From a virus, in the IMG/VR virus record IMGVR_UViG_3300005663_000130, positions 1-35,605 of that record: DNA of 35,605 bases; one strand, given 5' to 3'. A program made the position numbers and the translations under genes. The notes below the pieces were generated by a model that saw only the letters and a program-made list of their open reading frames with translations, did not search any database and was not told the origin of the DNA. The first letter of the stretch is position 1. Each line of letters opens with the position of its first letter. Positions 22,351 to 28,315 of this stretch are shown in pieces.

Positions 22351-22434
22351 CTATGCTATTGCTATTTGCAATCCTGTGAGCAGAGCCGTTCCTAGTATCA
22401 TGGCGATAAGACTTATTAGTTCTTCACTATTCAA
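22351..22434 (-). CDS. 27-aa membrane peptide, TTG start
   Basis: 27 residues: NSEELISLIAMILGTALLTGLQIAIA, one hydrophobic helix. AGAAGG is 5 bases upstream of a TTG start. Easily missed because of its size; similar in layout to the 27-aa peptide at 17.6 kb and the 36-aa peptide at 20.8 kb. Confidence 0.4.
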   Translation of the reverse strand: MNSEELISLIAMILGTALLTGLQIAIA

Positions 22435-22488
22435 GATGCCTTCTCCCTATTCGCTCTACGCTCTAGTTGTTCAGGTAATCTGCTCCTG

Positions 22489-22617
22489 TTACGCTCCCGT
22501 ATCAGTATCATGTACGGCGATAGATATTTTACAGGGTTCGCATTTATACCATTGACCGTTATGAGTATAGCTTGCCCCTTTAATAACTAGCTCTCTCTGA
22601 CATTTTGGACAGGTCAT
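22489..22617 (-). CDS. 42-aa zinc-ribbon protein
   Basis: 42 residues with MTCPKCQREL and YKCEPCK, two CxxC pairs 22 residues apart. GGAG is 5 bases before the ATG. A minimal zinc ribbon, like the neighbours at 20627 and 24438. Confidence 0.6.
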   Translation of the reverse strand: MTCPKCQRELVIKGASYTHNGQWYKCEPCKISIAVHDTDTGA

Positions 22618-22619
22618 AT

Positions 22620-22910
22620 CTACTCCTTTTGTTGTTCTGCTTGTTCAGCCGTCAGCCCGCAGGCTTCTAGGAACCACTCGCGGTTGAAGCCACCGAAGTT
22701 GTGCCCCTCATTAGGGCGAGTGCAAAGCGCCATTGACTCATTATCGTCACCGCAGTTCCAACATCGGGTAGATGGCGGGTTGTCGGCGGCGAAGAGGTCA
22801 GCAAAGTCTAGACAGATACCTTTTACTTGAATCATAACCGGATGTGACGGATCAGCCTTAGATAGTAAGTCAGCTATACTTTTATAGTGCTGCTCTGTAT
22901 AGATGCTCAT
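22620..22910 (-). CDS. 96-aa protein with CxxC...C zinc motif
   Basis: 96 residues. N-terminal half is helical (YKSIADLLSKADPSHP, LDFADLFAADNPP); the C-terminal half has RCWNCGDDN...LCTRPNEGH...FNREWF. The cysteines and histidine suggest a zinc knuckle. Not recognised; part of the same leftward series. Confidence 0.55.
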   Translation of the reverse strand: MSIYTEQHYKSIADLLSKADPSHPVMIQVKGICLDFADLFAADNPPSTRCWNCGDDNESMALCTRPNEGHNFGGFNREWFLEACGLTAEQAEQQKE

Positions 22911-22916
22911 AACTGC

Positions 22917-23213
22917 TTAGTCTCCTTTCTCCTCATTATCTGCACCTAAGATTACAGATGTAAGAGGGATGTGATTGATAAAAGACTTAACTACGTCGTC
23001 TTCCAGCGCATCTGCTTCAGAGTGTACGCCCTGGGTTATCTTATAGTAAGCCTGAGCATATTCGGGATGCTGTAATGCTATAATCATGCCAAGCCGGACT
23101 GAGGTGGTCGCAATTTCAGACCCTGGACGCCCCTGCATCGCGCTTGATGCTCCCATAAAGTGAGCTAATGTTCTAAGAAGAATCTCACTGCCGGCTTCAC
23201 TCTTATCGCTCAT
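22917..23213 (-). CDS. small helical protein, unknown
   Basis: 98 residues, mostly alpha-helical (EILLRTLAHFMGASSAM; VRLGMIIALQHPEYAQAYYK). Starts by ATGA overlap with the preceding stop, so translation is coupled. No known family. Confidence 0.55.
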   Translation of the reverse strand: MSDKSEAGSEILLRTLAHFMGASSAMQGRPGSEIATTSVRLGMIIALQHPEYAQAYYKITQGVHSEADALEDDVVKSFINHIPLTSVILGADNEEKGD

Positions 23214-23527
23214 TTCTTTGCCACCTTCTCTCTTCTCTCTACTTCTACACCATACCTGTAGACGCCAGCATCATCTGTGATATTGCTACCCATTGCTAGA
23301 AGCTTGCGTATCGCCCGAAAGACCAACTGGATTTTAGAGTCCTCGCAGCAGCGCCTGCAGAGTATCACGTCACCTAAGTCTCTATGCCGCAGATAGAACG
23401 TATCTTTGCAAAGGGCTTCTTCCTCACAATATTCGCACAGGTGAGTATGTTGCCCTTTAGAATCAAAGCCCGTTATCGGTATCTCCAGCATGTGCGGCAT
23501 CTGCCTGATTCCTTTCTGAACAAACAT
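23210..23527 (-). CDS. 105-aa zinc-finger-like protein
   Basis: 105 residues. LCEYCEEEALC, then VILCRRCCED: two CxxC-type knuckles with intervening histidines. TAATG overlap with the upstream gene supports the first ATG; an alternative start at 23500 has its own AGGA. The C-terminal third is basic. Function unknown. Confidence 0.55.
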   Translation of the reverse strand: MFVQKGIRQMPHMLEIPITGFDSKGQHTHLCEYCEEEALCKDTFYLRHRDLGDVILCRRCCEDSKIQLVFRAIRKLLAMGSNITDDAGVYRYGVEVERREKVAKK

Positions 23528-23847
23528 TAGTCCAGCTCTCCCGCTATCTTCGCTTGGACATACTCTGCATAAGCTCGTTTAGAAGTTACATCCTCTTTGT
23601 CTAGACCATGAGCTAAGAAGCCCTTCTCAAGTCTGCCGCCGTCCCACTGGACAGCGTATACCTCTGGATAATCTCCGTGGTAAGTATCATATCCTATTCC
23701 GTTATCGTAGATAGAGTATCTGAGAGCAACTCTTCCACGTCGTACAGCACTGCTATCATCATAAGCATCAAGTCGTCTCTGAACTCTATCACCTACATTC
23801 CAAACAGGCTTTAGGACAGGACAGGTCTTTATCTCTATCTTCCTCAT
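23527..23847 (-). CDS. 106-aa beta-barrel-like protein
   Basis: 106 residues. The core WNVGDRVQRR...RRGRVALRYSIYD...YPEVYAVQWDGGRLEKGF reads as an SH3/KOW-like small barrel, with a helical C-terminus. Follows a gap holding composite motif copy 3. Unknown function. Confidence 0.55.
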   Translation of the reverse strand: MRKIEIKTCPVLKPVWNVGDRVQRRLDAYDDSSAVRRGRVALRYSIYDNGIGYDTYHGDYPEVYAVQWDGGRLEKGFLAHGLDKEDVTSKRAYAEYVQAKIAGELD

Positions 23848-23871
23848 CAGTTGACACTCCTTGTTCTGAAT

Positions 23872-23893
23872 TGCACCTAACTTCGAAGCTCAG
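23872..23893 (-). repeat. composite motif copy 3
   Basis: Leftward CTGAGCTTCGAAGTTAGGTGCA, 22 bases. It begins in the stop region of the 67-aa gene and fills the gap before the next gene. Confidence 0.8.
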
Positions 23894-24093
23894 CCTTGTG
23901 TCTCATCTTTTCTCTCTCCTGAATAGGTCTCCTGCACAAACTCAGCCTCCATCCCCCTAAGATAACCCCGTTTATGCAGAATTGATGCAGCTGCTAAATC
24001 AACTGAAACCATTAGCTCTCCTAATGCTTTCAGCTCCTCATCCAACTCCCTTCGTATTCTCTTAATTTCCCGTTGTAGAGAAAACTTAGACAT
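23890..24093 (-). CDS. 67-aa coiled-coil-like protein
   Basis: 67 residues, starting MSKFSLQREIKRIRRELDEEL, a highly charged coiled-coil-like helix, then a shorter helix. The start is placed at an ATG inside the last codons of the upstream zinc-ribbon gene, with AAGGG nine bases ahead. Unknown function. Confidence 0.5.
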   Translation of the reverse strand: MSKFSLQREIKRIRRELDEELKALGELMVSVDLAAASILHKRGYLRGMEAEFVQETYSGERKDETQG

Positions 24094-24253
24094 TACGTTT
24101 TTCCCTTCCACAAACTGTGCAGCGAAAACCTTTGTTGTTTTTCAATGATGTATGGACACGCTTCCCTTTGTATCTCTTATGCTGAAACTCACTGGCTGGT
24201 ATAGCCCATGAATCTGTTCGGTAAACAACAGGACAAGTACAAGGCAGTATCAT
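24086..24253 (-). CDS. 55-aa zinc-ribbon protein
   Basis: 55 residues with CTCP at residues 5-8 and CTVCGREKR at the C-terminus, basic between. ATGA overlap with the upstream gene and a GGAGATACG-type ribosome site. Another member of the small zinc-ribbon series. Confidence 0.6.
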   Translation of the reverse strand: MILPCTCPVVYRTDSWAIPASEFQHKRYKGKRVHTSLKNNKGFRCTVCGREKRNV

Positions 24254-24441
24254 CGTATCTCCTTTCTACCAGACCAGAGTAAATCTTTCTGGCTAGGTAA
24301 GGCAAGGCCAGCAAGCCCTTTAATAGCTAAGGTATTACCTGCCTTAACTAACCACTTCAGAGTATCTATACCTGTATGAATCTTATCCTCTCTAAATGGA
24401 CATAACCAGCTTCTCACACCGCATTGCTTACATCGCTTCAT
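24250..24441 (-). CDS. 63-aa protein with CxxC N-terminus
   Basis: 63 residues: MKRCKQCGVRSWLCPFRED, then an amphipathic helix ending PSQKDLLWSGRKE. It begins by ATGA overlap. The N-terminal CxxC plus Cys suggests a zinc knuckle, the C-terminal half looks helical. Unknown function. Confidence 0.5.
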   Translation of the reverse strand: MKRCKQCGVRSWLCPFREDKIHTGIDTLKWLVKAGNTLAIKGLAGLALPSQKDLLWSGRKEIR

Positions 24442-24557
24442 CTGTTCGCCTTCTTCATGCACATATAACATCTATCTTTTCCGGCTCTGACGCGGATGCG
24501 CTTTCGCCTACCACATGAAGAACATCTTCGCCAAGGAATCTCTGTTTTTATCGTCAT
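24438..24557 (-). CDS. 39-aa zinc-ribbon protein
   Basis: 39 residues: MTIKTEIPWRRCSSCGRRKR, then CYMC near the end, two CxxC pairs in a very basic peptide. TAATG overlap with the upstream stop. The smallest of the zinc-ribbon set. Confidence 0.55.
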   Translation of the reverse strand: MTIKTEIPWRRCSSCGRRKRIRVRAGKDRCYMCMKKANR

Positions 24558-24814
24558 TATACTTCCTCCCCCTCCATTATTAGTATAGCAGCTTGTGGGC
24601 CTATGAGATCAGTCATCTTCTTGAGATAATACTGTTCAGATACTTGTCTGAAATACAGTAATACCGCTCGCGGCTTAAGATTAAGAGGATCAACAGATAG
24701 CGCTTCTAGAGAGGCCCACAGCCACATCTTCTCATTCATTAACCACTGACTATATCGTATAGCTGATCCAAAAACATCATCCATGTCTACAGTGAGACGA
24801 ATCAGCTTCTTCAT
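24557..24814 (-). CDS. MKKLIR family protein B (paralogue at 22102-22332)
   Basis: 85 residues. MKKLIRLTVDMDDVFGSAI, then YSQWLMNEKMWLWASLEAL, then VLLYFRQVSEQYYLKKMTD. Shares the WLMNEKMWL helix and MKKLIR start with the 76-aa paralogue about 2.2 kb away. Coupled to its downstream neighbour by TAATG. Function unknown. Confidence 0.6.
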   Translation of the reverse strand: MKKLIRLTVDMDDVFGSAIRYSQWLMNEKMWLWASLEALSVDPLNLKPRAVLLYFRQVSEQYYLKKMTDLIGPQAAILIMEGEEV

Positions 24815-25077
24815 TACACTCCTTCCTCAGCTAGTCGCTGCCTCGCAAAGACTATCTCCTGCTCAACTGCACCTGATTCCAGACTATCCTCAGCTACCAG
24901 CTTAGTTCCAAGACCTACTGCATATCCCTTATAGTGATAGCAGCAAAGATACGCCCAGCCGTTTCCAGCTATGGGCGCATCGTACCGAGCCGCCTGAGGT
25001 TTACTCAGAGGATTCTCCAATTTGCAGAGATCGCAATCCGGAAGAACCGTGAACCTTGCGATATGTTGCTTCGTCAT
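24814..25077 (-). CDS. 87-aa protein with CxxC, first gene after strong promoter
   Basis: 87 residues. Starts MTKQHIARFTVLPDCDLCKLENP, with a CxxC, then WAYLCCYHYKG in the middle, and ends in a helix. AGGAGTGCAAAGA lies just ahead of the ATG, resembling the same sequence before the 90-aa gene at 18.9 kb; a TTG 13 codons upstream was not used. First gene downstream of the 25.2-kb promoter. Unknown function. Confidence 0.55.
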   Translation of the reverse strand: MTKQHIARFTVLPDCDLCKLENPLSKPQAARYDAPIAGNGWAYLCCYHYKGYAVGLGTKLVAEDSLESGAVEQEIVFARQRLAEEGV

Positions 25078-25184
25078 TCTCTTTGCACTCCTTTTGACTA
25101 CTTCGCTAAACGCCAAAATTGGGAAGACTTGTTTCTTCTTCCCTCCTTTCCTCTTCCCTCTCGCTAACCTATTCCATTACCAGT

Positions 25185-25213
25185 ATTATACCACACATCT
25201 GCGAACTTGTCAA
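25185..25213 (-). promoter_or_regulatory. near-perfect sigma70-type promoter
   Basis: Leftward TTGACA, 17-base spacer, TATAAT with TGG at the extended position. It is the strongest promoter in the window, with a leader of about 100 bases before the 87-aa gene. It would drive the long series of small genes down to about 20.4 kb. Confidence 0.8.
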
Positions 25214-25296
25214 GTGCCTCTGCCGGCGTCTTCACGAACAAATGTTTGCCGTCTCGTGGCTCTGAGATTTTCACAGCCTATCTGCATTGTCTGATA

Positions 25297-25318
25297 TGCA
25301 CCCAACTTCGAAGCTCAG
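25297..25318 (-). repeat. composite motif copy 4
   Basis: Leftward CTGAGCTTCGAAGTTGGGTGCA, 22 bases. It lies between the 46-aa gene and the strong promoter, about 85 bases upstream of the -35. Confidence 0.8.
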
Positions 25319-25364
25319 TGTAGATGTACTGCATTCATGCTTCTGATTTAAAGCGAATTAGAGT

Positions 25365-25505
25365 TTAAAGCTCTTCTGCGTTTTCAAGGCTTTTCTGTTT
25401 ATGACAGTTGCACGAACATGGCCAGTCCCGAATCATACCTTTAGCGATTCCAGAACAATCTTTATGATTCTGCAGCCAGTATTCTCCAGAGACAAATTTA
25501 GTCAT
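25365..25505 (-). CDS. 46-aa cysteine-rich protein
   Basis: 46 residues with CSGIAK and PCSCNCHKQ: a Cys/His cluster in a short protein, probably zinc-binding. Starts by ATGA overlap with the HTH gene. Unknown function. Confidence 0.5.
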   Translation of the reverse strand: MTKFVSGEYWLQNHKDCSGIAKGMIRDWPCSCNCHKQKSLENAEEL

Positions 25506-25774
25506 TCTCTATTCTCCTGGTTAAAGCGAATTGCGTAAAAGGCATAAGCCTGTCTTCTGGTTTTAGCATGTGCCGCTCGTACTGCTCGCCATAGATACTC
25601 TTCAGTAGTCTTAATATTAATTTCCAGTATCTCTGATATCCCTTTATTACTGAAGCCCTTGACTATAGCTAAGTACATGACCTGACGTGTCTGCCTACCT
25701 AGATTCGGCCATGCTCGTTTTAAAGCTAGCTCAGTCAGACTGTCTATCGTTATCTGGCGTATCGGCTTGGGCAT
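25502..25774 (-). CDS. LuxR-type HTH DNA-binding protein
   Basis: 90 residues. QTRQVMYLAIVKGFSNKGISEILEINIKTTEEYLWRAV matches the GerE/LuxR helix-turn-helix: the KGFSNKGISEIL helix and the NIKTTEEYL recognition helix. No receiver or autoinducer domain; a stand-alone regulator. It overlaps the upstream gene by 44 bases. It may control the operon below or the neighbouring strong promoter, but that is inference. Confidence 0.7.
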   Translation of the reverse strand: MPKPIRQITIDSLTELALKRAWPNLGRQTRQVMYLAIVKGFSNKGISEILEINIKTTEEYLWRAVRAAHAKTRRQAYAFYAIRFNQENRE

Positions 25775-25988
25775 CGGCTGGTGTACTTACTCCTAGTGCC
25801 TGTTTAATAACCTCTGTAATTATCTTCCAACAATCTTCTTTATGATAGAGAGCAATCCAGGGCTGATCATCTGGCACAATAGCTTCGTGAGCATCAACCA
25901 CTATTGCGCCAGTTATACCTATTATGTCTTCTTCGTCCTCAAATCCTTTTCCGCATTGTTGACAACGCGCCTCACTACCATCATCCAT
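25731..25988 (-). CDS. 85-aa protein with one CxxC and acidic tail
   Basis: 85 residues. RCQQCGKGFEDEED at the start, a middle IVVDAHEAIVPDD segment, and an acidic disordered tail. Likely a single zinc knuckle. Overlaps the HTH gene by 44 bases. Not recognised. Confidence 0.5.
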   Translation of the reverse strand: MDDGSEARCQQCGKGFEDEEDIIGITGAIVVDAHEAIVPDDQPWIALYHKEDCWKIITEVIKQALGVSTPADAQADTPDNDRQSD

Positions 25989-25990
25989 TA

Positions 25991-26278
25991 TTATGTACTC
26001 TTTTCTATTACAGGTATATCAGCATGTATTCCTTCTGCTATGTTAGTATGTTCAGGATCGTATATTTCACGATAGTCTATCTCTCCTATAGCTACAAGCA
26101 GATTCATTCTAATTACCTCAACTTCGCGTGATAAATCATCAGCAGCTTGCTCAGCAGCCTCTAGTCCTTTCATAAGATAGTCGTCCTTCTTATGATCTAT
26201 AATATATCCGAGAACTGATAGAGACTTATCAACATAGCCTTTAGCTTCACGAACACGAGTTAGTAGATCGTCAGACAC
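25991..26278 (-). CDS. 95-aa helical protein, unknown
   Basis: 95 residues, GTG start overlapping the upstream TAG. Mostly helical (RVREAKGYVDKSLSVLGYII, GLEAAEQAADDLSREVEVI). No recognised family; no cysteines. Confidence 0.5.
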   Translation of the reverse strand: MSDDLLTRVREAKGYVDKSLSVLGYIIDHKKDDYLMKGLEAAEQAADDLSREVEVIRMNLLVAIGEIDYREIYDPEHTNIAEGIHADIPVIEKST

Positions 26279-26481
26279 TATCTATGATTACCTCTCTTCT
26301 GTAACTTATCTGGGAGCTGTTTTGCCGCATTTAGTTCTTCTAAGCTTACAGAATCAGCATCCTCTTGCATTGATCTGCAAGCGCATCCTCCCTCTTTCTC
26401 AAAATTGACGCCACATCCTGTTTCCGCACAATCAGAAACAGTCTTTGAACATTTAGGACACATTGGATCTTCTAATAGCAT
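26278..26481 (-). CDS. 67-aa cysteine-rich protein
   Basis: 67 residues. MCPKCSKTVSDCAETGCG and CACRS: six cysteines in the first 40 residues, so probably a small metal-binding fold. Acidic C-terminus. Unknown function. Confidence 0.5.
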   Translation of the reverse strand: MLLEDPMCPKCSKTVSDCAETGCGVNFEKEGGCACRSMQEDADSVSLEELNAAKQLPDKLQKRGNHR

Positions 26482-26485
26482 TATC

Positions 26486-26848
26486 TTATCCGTACCTGTG
26501 TCCTTTAGTCATTTCTTCTGCTACCGCTGGCACATCTTCAATCTCAATGCACCCACCTTCTTTCTGATGATAGCATACACCATCTGGATCACCATTACAA
26601 TGAGGACAGTCTTCTAGTCGCTGTTGCTTCCAAGCTTCATAACCATGAATGGAACACTGATCATCAGGACTTCCAGGCTTACAAGAGCAAATCTGATACG
26701 CTTTTAGATAGACACTTAGATCTTCGACACAAGTAGCAACTAGGCAATCCAGCCATTTTCCTAGATGACCACATCGTATATGATAACCAGACCCAACACG
26801 CCTCAGCGCTGTCATTAATTCTGTAATGAGTCTACTCTGAGTGGTCAT
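26486..26848 (-). CDS. 120-aa cysteine-rich protein
   Basis: 120 residues. Helical N-terminal third (TELMTALRRVG), then about ten cysteines in pairs: HIRCGHLG, ICSCKPG, DCPHCNGDPDG, GVCYH. Suggests two small metal-binding modules, but I cannot name a family. ATGA-coupled. Confidence 0.5.
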   Translation of the reverse strand: MTTQSRLITELMTALRRVGSGYHIRCGHLGKWLDCLVATCVEDLSVYLKAYQICSCKPGSPDDQCSIHGYEAWKQQRLEDCPHCNGDPDGVCYHQKEGGCIEIEDVPAVAEEMTKGHRYG

Positions 26849-27042
26849 GCGTGATCTCCTGCCTGTGTGAGATAAAACTTCTGTCGTTCACCTAACTTAT
26901 CTTTTAGATATCTTTCTACTTCTCTGTTTGCAGCAGCCATCGCACCATAAATAATACTAGATAGTTCCTTTTCTGTCATCACTTCAAACTTGGCAGCCCA
27001 ACCACTCTCTATTTGCCTGTGTATTTCTGTTGCCCTTATCAT
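26845..27042 (-). CDS. 65-aa helical protein, unknown
   Basis: 65 residues from the ATG overlapping the preceding stop by ATGA. One long helix region (EKELSSIIYGAMAAANREVERYL). No known family. Confidence 0.5.
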   Translation of the reverse strand: MIRATEIHRQIESGWAAKFEVMTEKELSSIIYGAMAAANREVERYLKDKLGERQKFYLTQAGDHA

Positions 27043-27377
27043 GCGTATACTACCTCCAACTCTTCTCCACACTCAGTACATCTGAATACTCTCATAGGTA
27101 CGCCAAAGTTACCATCTGCGTTATCACCGTATGTATCTGTAGGGCCTATCTGCACCCACGTCTGCTCTTGAGAAGATTCGAAGTCGCAATGATCTCTACA
27201 TTGTGCACAGATACCTACTAGATTATCTTTACTAACATCAGGTGTCGCCATATGAGGAGGAGCACCGCAGCATCCACTGAGTAGCTCACACCCACATGGC
27301 TCTGGCAGTATAGATTCTTGCTCCTCCTCATATTGTTCACGCTTTGCATCTTCATGTCTACTTTCTAAATCACTCAT
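27039..27377 (-). CDS. 112-aa zinc-binding-like protein
   Basis: 112 residues. Contains EPCGCELLSGCCGAPP, ICAQCRDHCDFES and VFRCTECGEELEVVY: at least four CxxC-type pairs, typical of a zinc-rich adapter. The last motif is a canonical zinc ribbon. Unknown function. Confidence 0.55.
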   Translation of the reverse strand: MSDLESRHEDAKREQYEEEQESILPEPCGCELLSGCCGAPPHMATPDVSKDNLVGICAQCRDHCDFESSQEQTWVQIGPTDTYGDNADGNFGVPMRVFRCTECGEELEVVYA

Positions 27378-27540
27378 CTAGAATCTCGTGCCCTAACTGT
27401 ATAATCTCAGTGATATGGTCTATTCTTGTTTGACAATCAAGAAGCTCTGCTTCGTGTCTATTAAGACGCTCTTTTAACCTATTGTCTTCTTGCAGTTTAC
27501 GGAAATGATTACGCCAATTCTCTCGTGCAGCTTCTTTCAT
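27370..27540 (-). CDS. 56-aa coiled-coil protein
   Basis: 56 residues, strongly charged heptad-like helix (RKLQEDNRLKERLNRHEAELL). The start is 30 bases after the first direct-repeat copy; the end overlaps the next gene. Unknown function. Confidence 0.5.
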   Translation of the reverse strand: MKEAARENWRNHFRKLQEDNRLKERLNRHEAELLDCQTRIDHITEIIQLGHEILDE

Positions 27541-27569
27541 ATTCTAATCCTTTCAAAACAGACAGATAA

Positions 27570-27681
27570 AGTGATAAACATTGTTAGCGAATGTAGGCTC
27601 CGAGCGAGCCGTGCCTTGACTCTCCGAAACCATAGCCAACCACCAGTCTCCCTATGAAAGTAGTGATAAACAATGTTAGCG
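27570..27681 (-). repeat. direct repeat pair with start-codon context
   Basis: Two 20-base copies (27570-27589 and 27662-27681), 19 of 20 identical, read leftward CGCTAACAWTGTTTATCACT. Each follows GGAG and could start a short MFIT... peptide: one from TTG at 27673 (29 aa, stop 27584), one from ATG at 27581 (14 aa, overlapping the 56-aa gene by ATGA). Could be a duplicated leader or micro-gene. Confidence 0.45.
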
Positions 27682-27918
27682 TTAGCCTCCTTTGATCTCG
27701 GCGGCTGAGTTTATAGCATGTTGGTGACTAGAACGTTCTCGTAGCTGTTGCTCTTTTGTTATAGCTTGAACACAGAGTAATAATGCACTATGTTCATCTG
27801 TAGTAGTTTGATTCTTTAAACCTCGCAGCATCCTAGACCCAAGATTAAGAAGTAGTATTCTTGACGTTTCTAGGATTTTGTCTTCTACTAACTCAAATGG
27901 ACAATCGACTTCTGACAT
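27682..27918 (-). CDS. 78-aa helical protein, unknown
   Basis: 78 residues from an ATG with AGGAG five bases upstream. Starts MSEVDCPFELVEDKILETS, then a hydrophobic helix, then QQLRERSSHQHAIN. No known family. Stop immediately precedes a copy of the direct repeat. Confidence 0.5.
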   Translation of the reverse strand: MSEVDCPFELVEDKILETSRILLLNLGSRMLRGLKNQTTTDEHSALLLCVQAITKEQQLRERSSHQHAINSAAEIKGG

Positions 27919-27934
27919 TCTTTCTCCTTTACTG

Positions 27935-28315
27935 TTAACCATTCATACGCCAAGGTGAAGCATTAGGCATCATCTTAGCTTTTTCCTCTGCTGTTAGTAA
28001 TGTATCTGTTACCTCTTTTAAGTTAGCTTCACCTTCCGGAGTCGATCTCGCAGCCTTTGCTATCTTCTTAGCAAGTATAACTGCCTGATTAGTTTTAGTT
28101 GCTTCCTTAAGCTTGTACTGTGTTAAATCTGTACCGGACAACTGATCAACTACCTGCATAATATTAGACCCCATACTGCCTAAATCAAATACAGATCCAC
28201 AACGCCTGCAGAATAATGCTTGTGGATATAATGTTCTGTTAACTGTAAGCTCAACTACTTTAAAATCATGATCTATATCATCCTGCTCGCAGACATAATA
28301 GATTATCTCACTCAT
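27935..28315 (-). CDS. 126-aa CxxC protein coupled to the VWA gene
   Basis: 126 residues. The N-terminal half has ALFCRRCGSVFDLG, a single CxxC; the rest is helical with lysine-rich stretches (ILAKKIAKAARS, TLLTAEEKAKM). Its start overlaps the stop of the von Willebrand A gene (TAATG), so the two are co-translated and may work together. Unknown function. Confidence 0.5.
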   Translation of the reverse strand: MSEIIYYVCEQDDIDHDFKVVELTVNRTLYPQALFCRRCGSVFDLGSMGSNIMQVVDQLSGTDLTQYKLKEATKTNQAVILAKKIAKAARSTPEGEANLKEVTDTLLTAEEKAKMMPNASPWRMNG

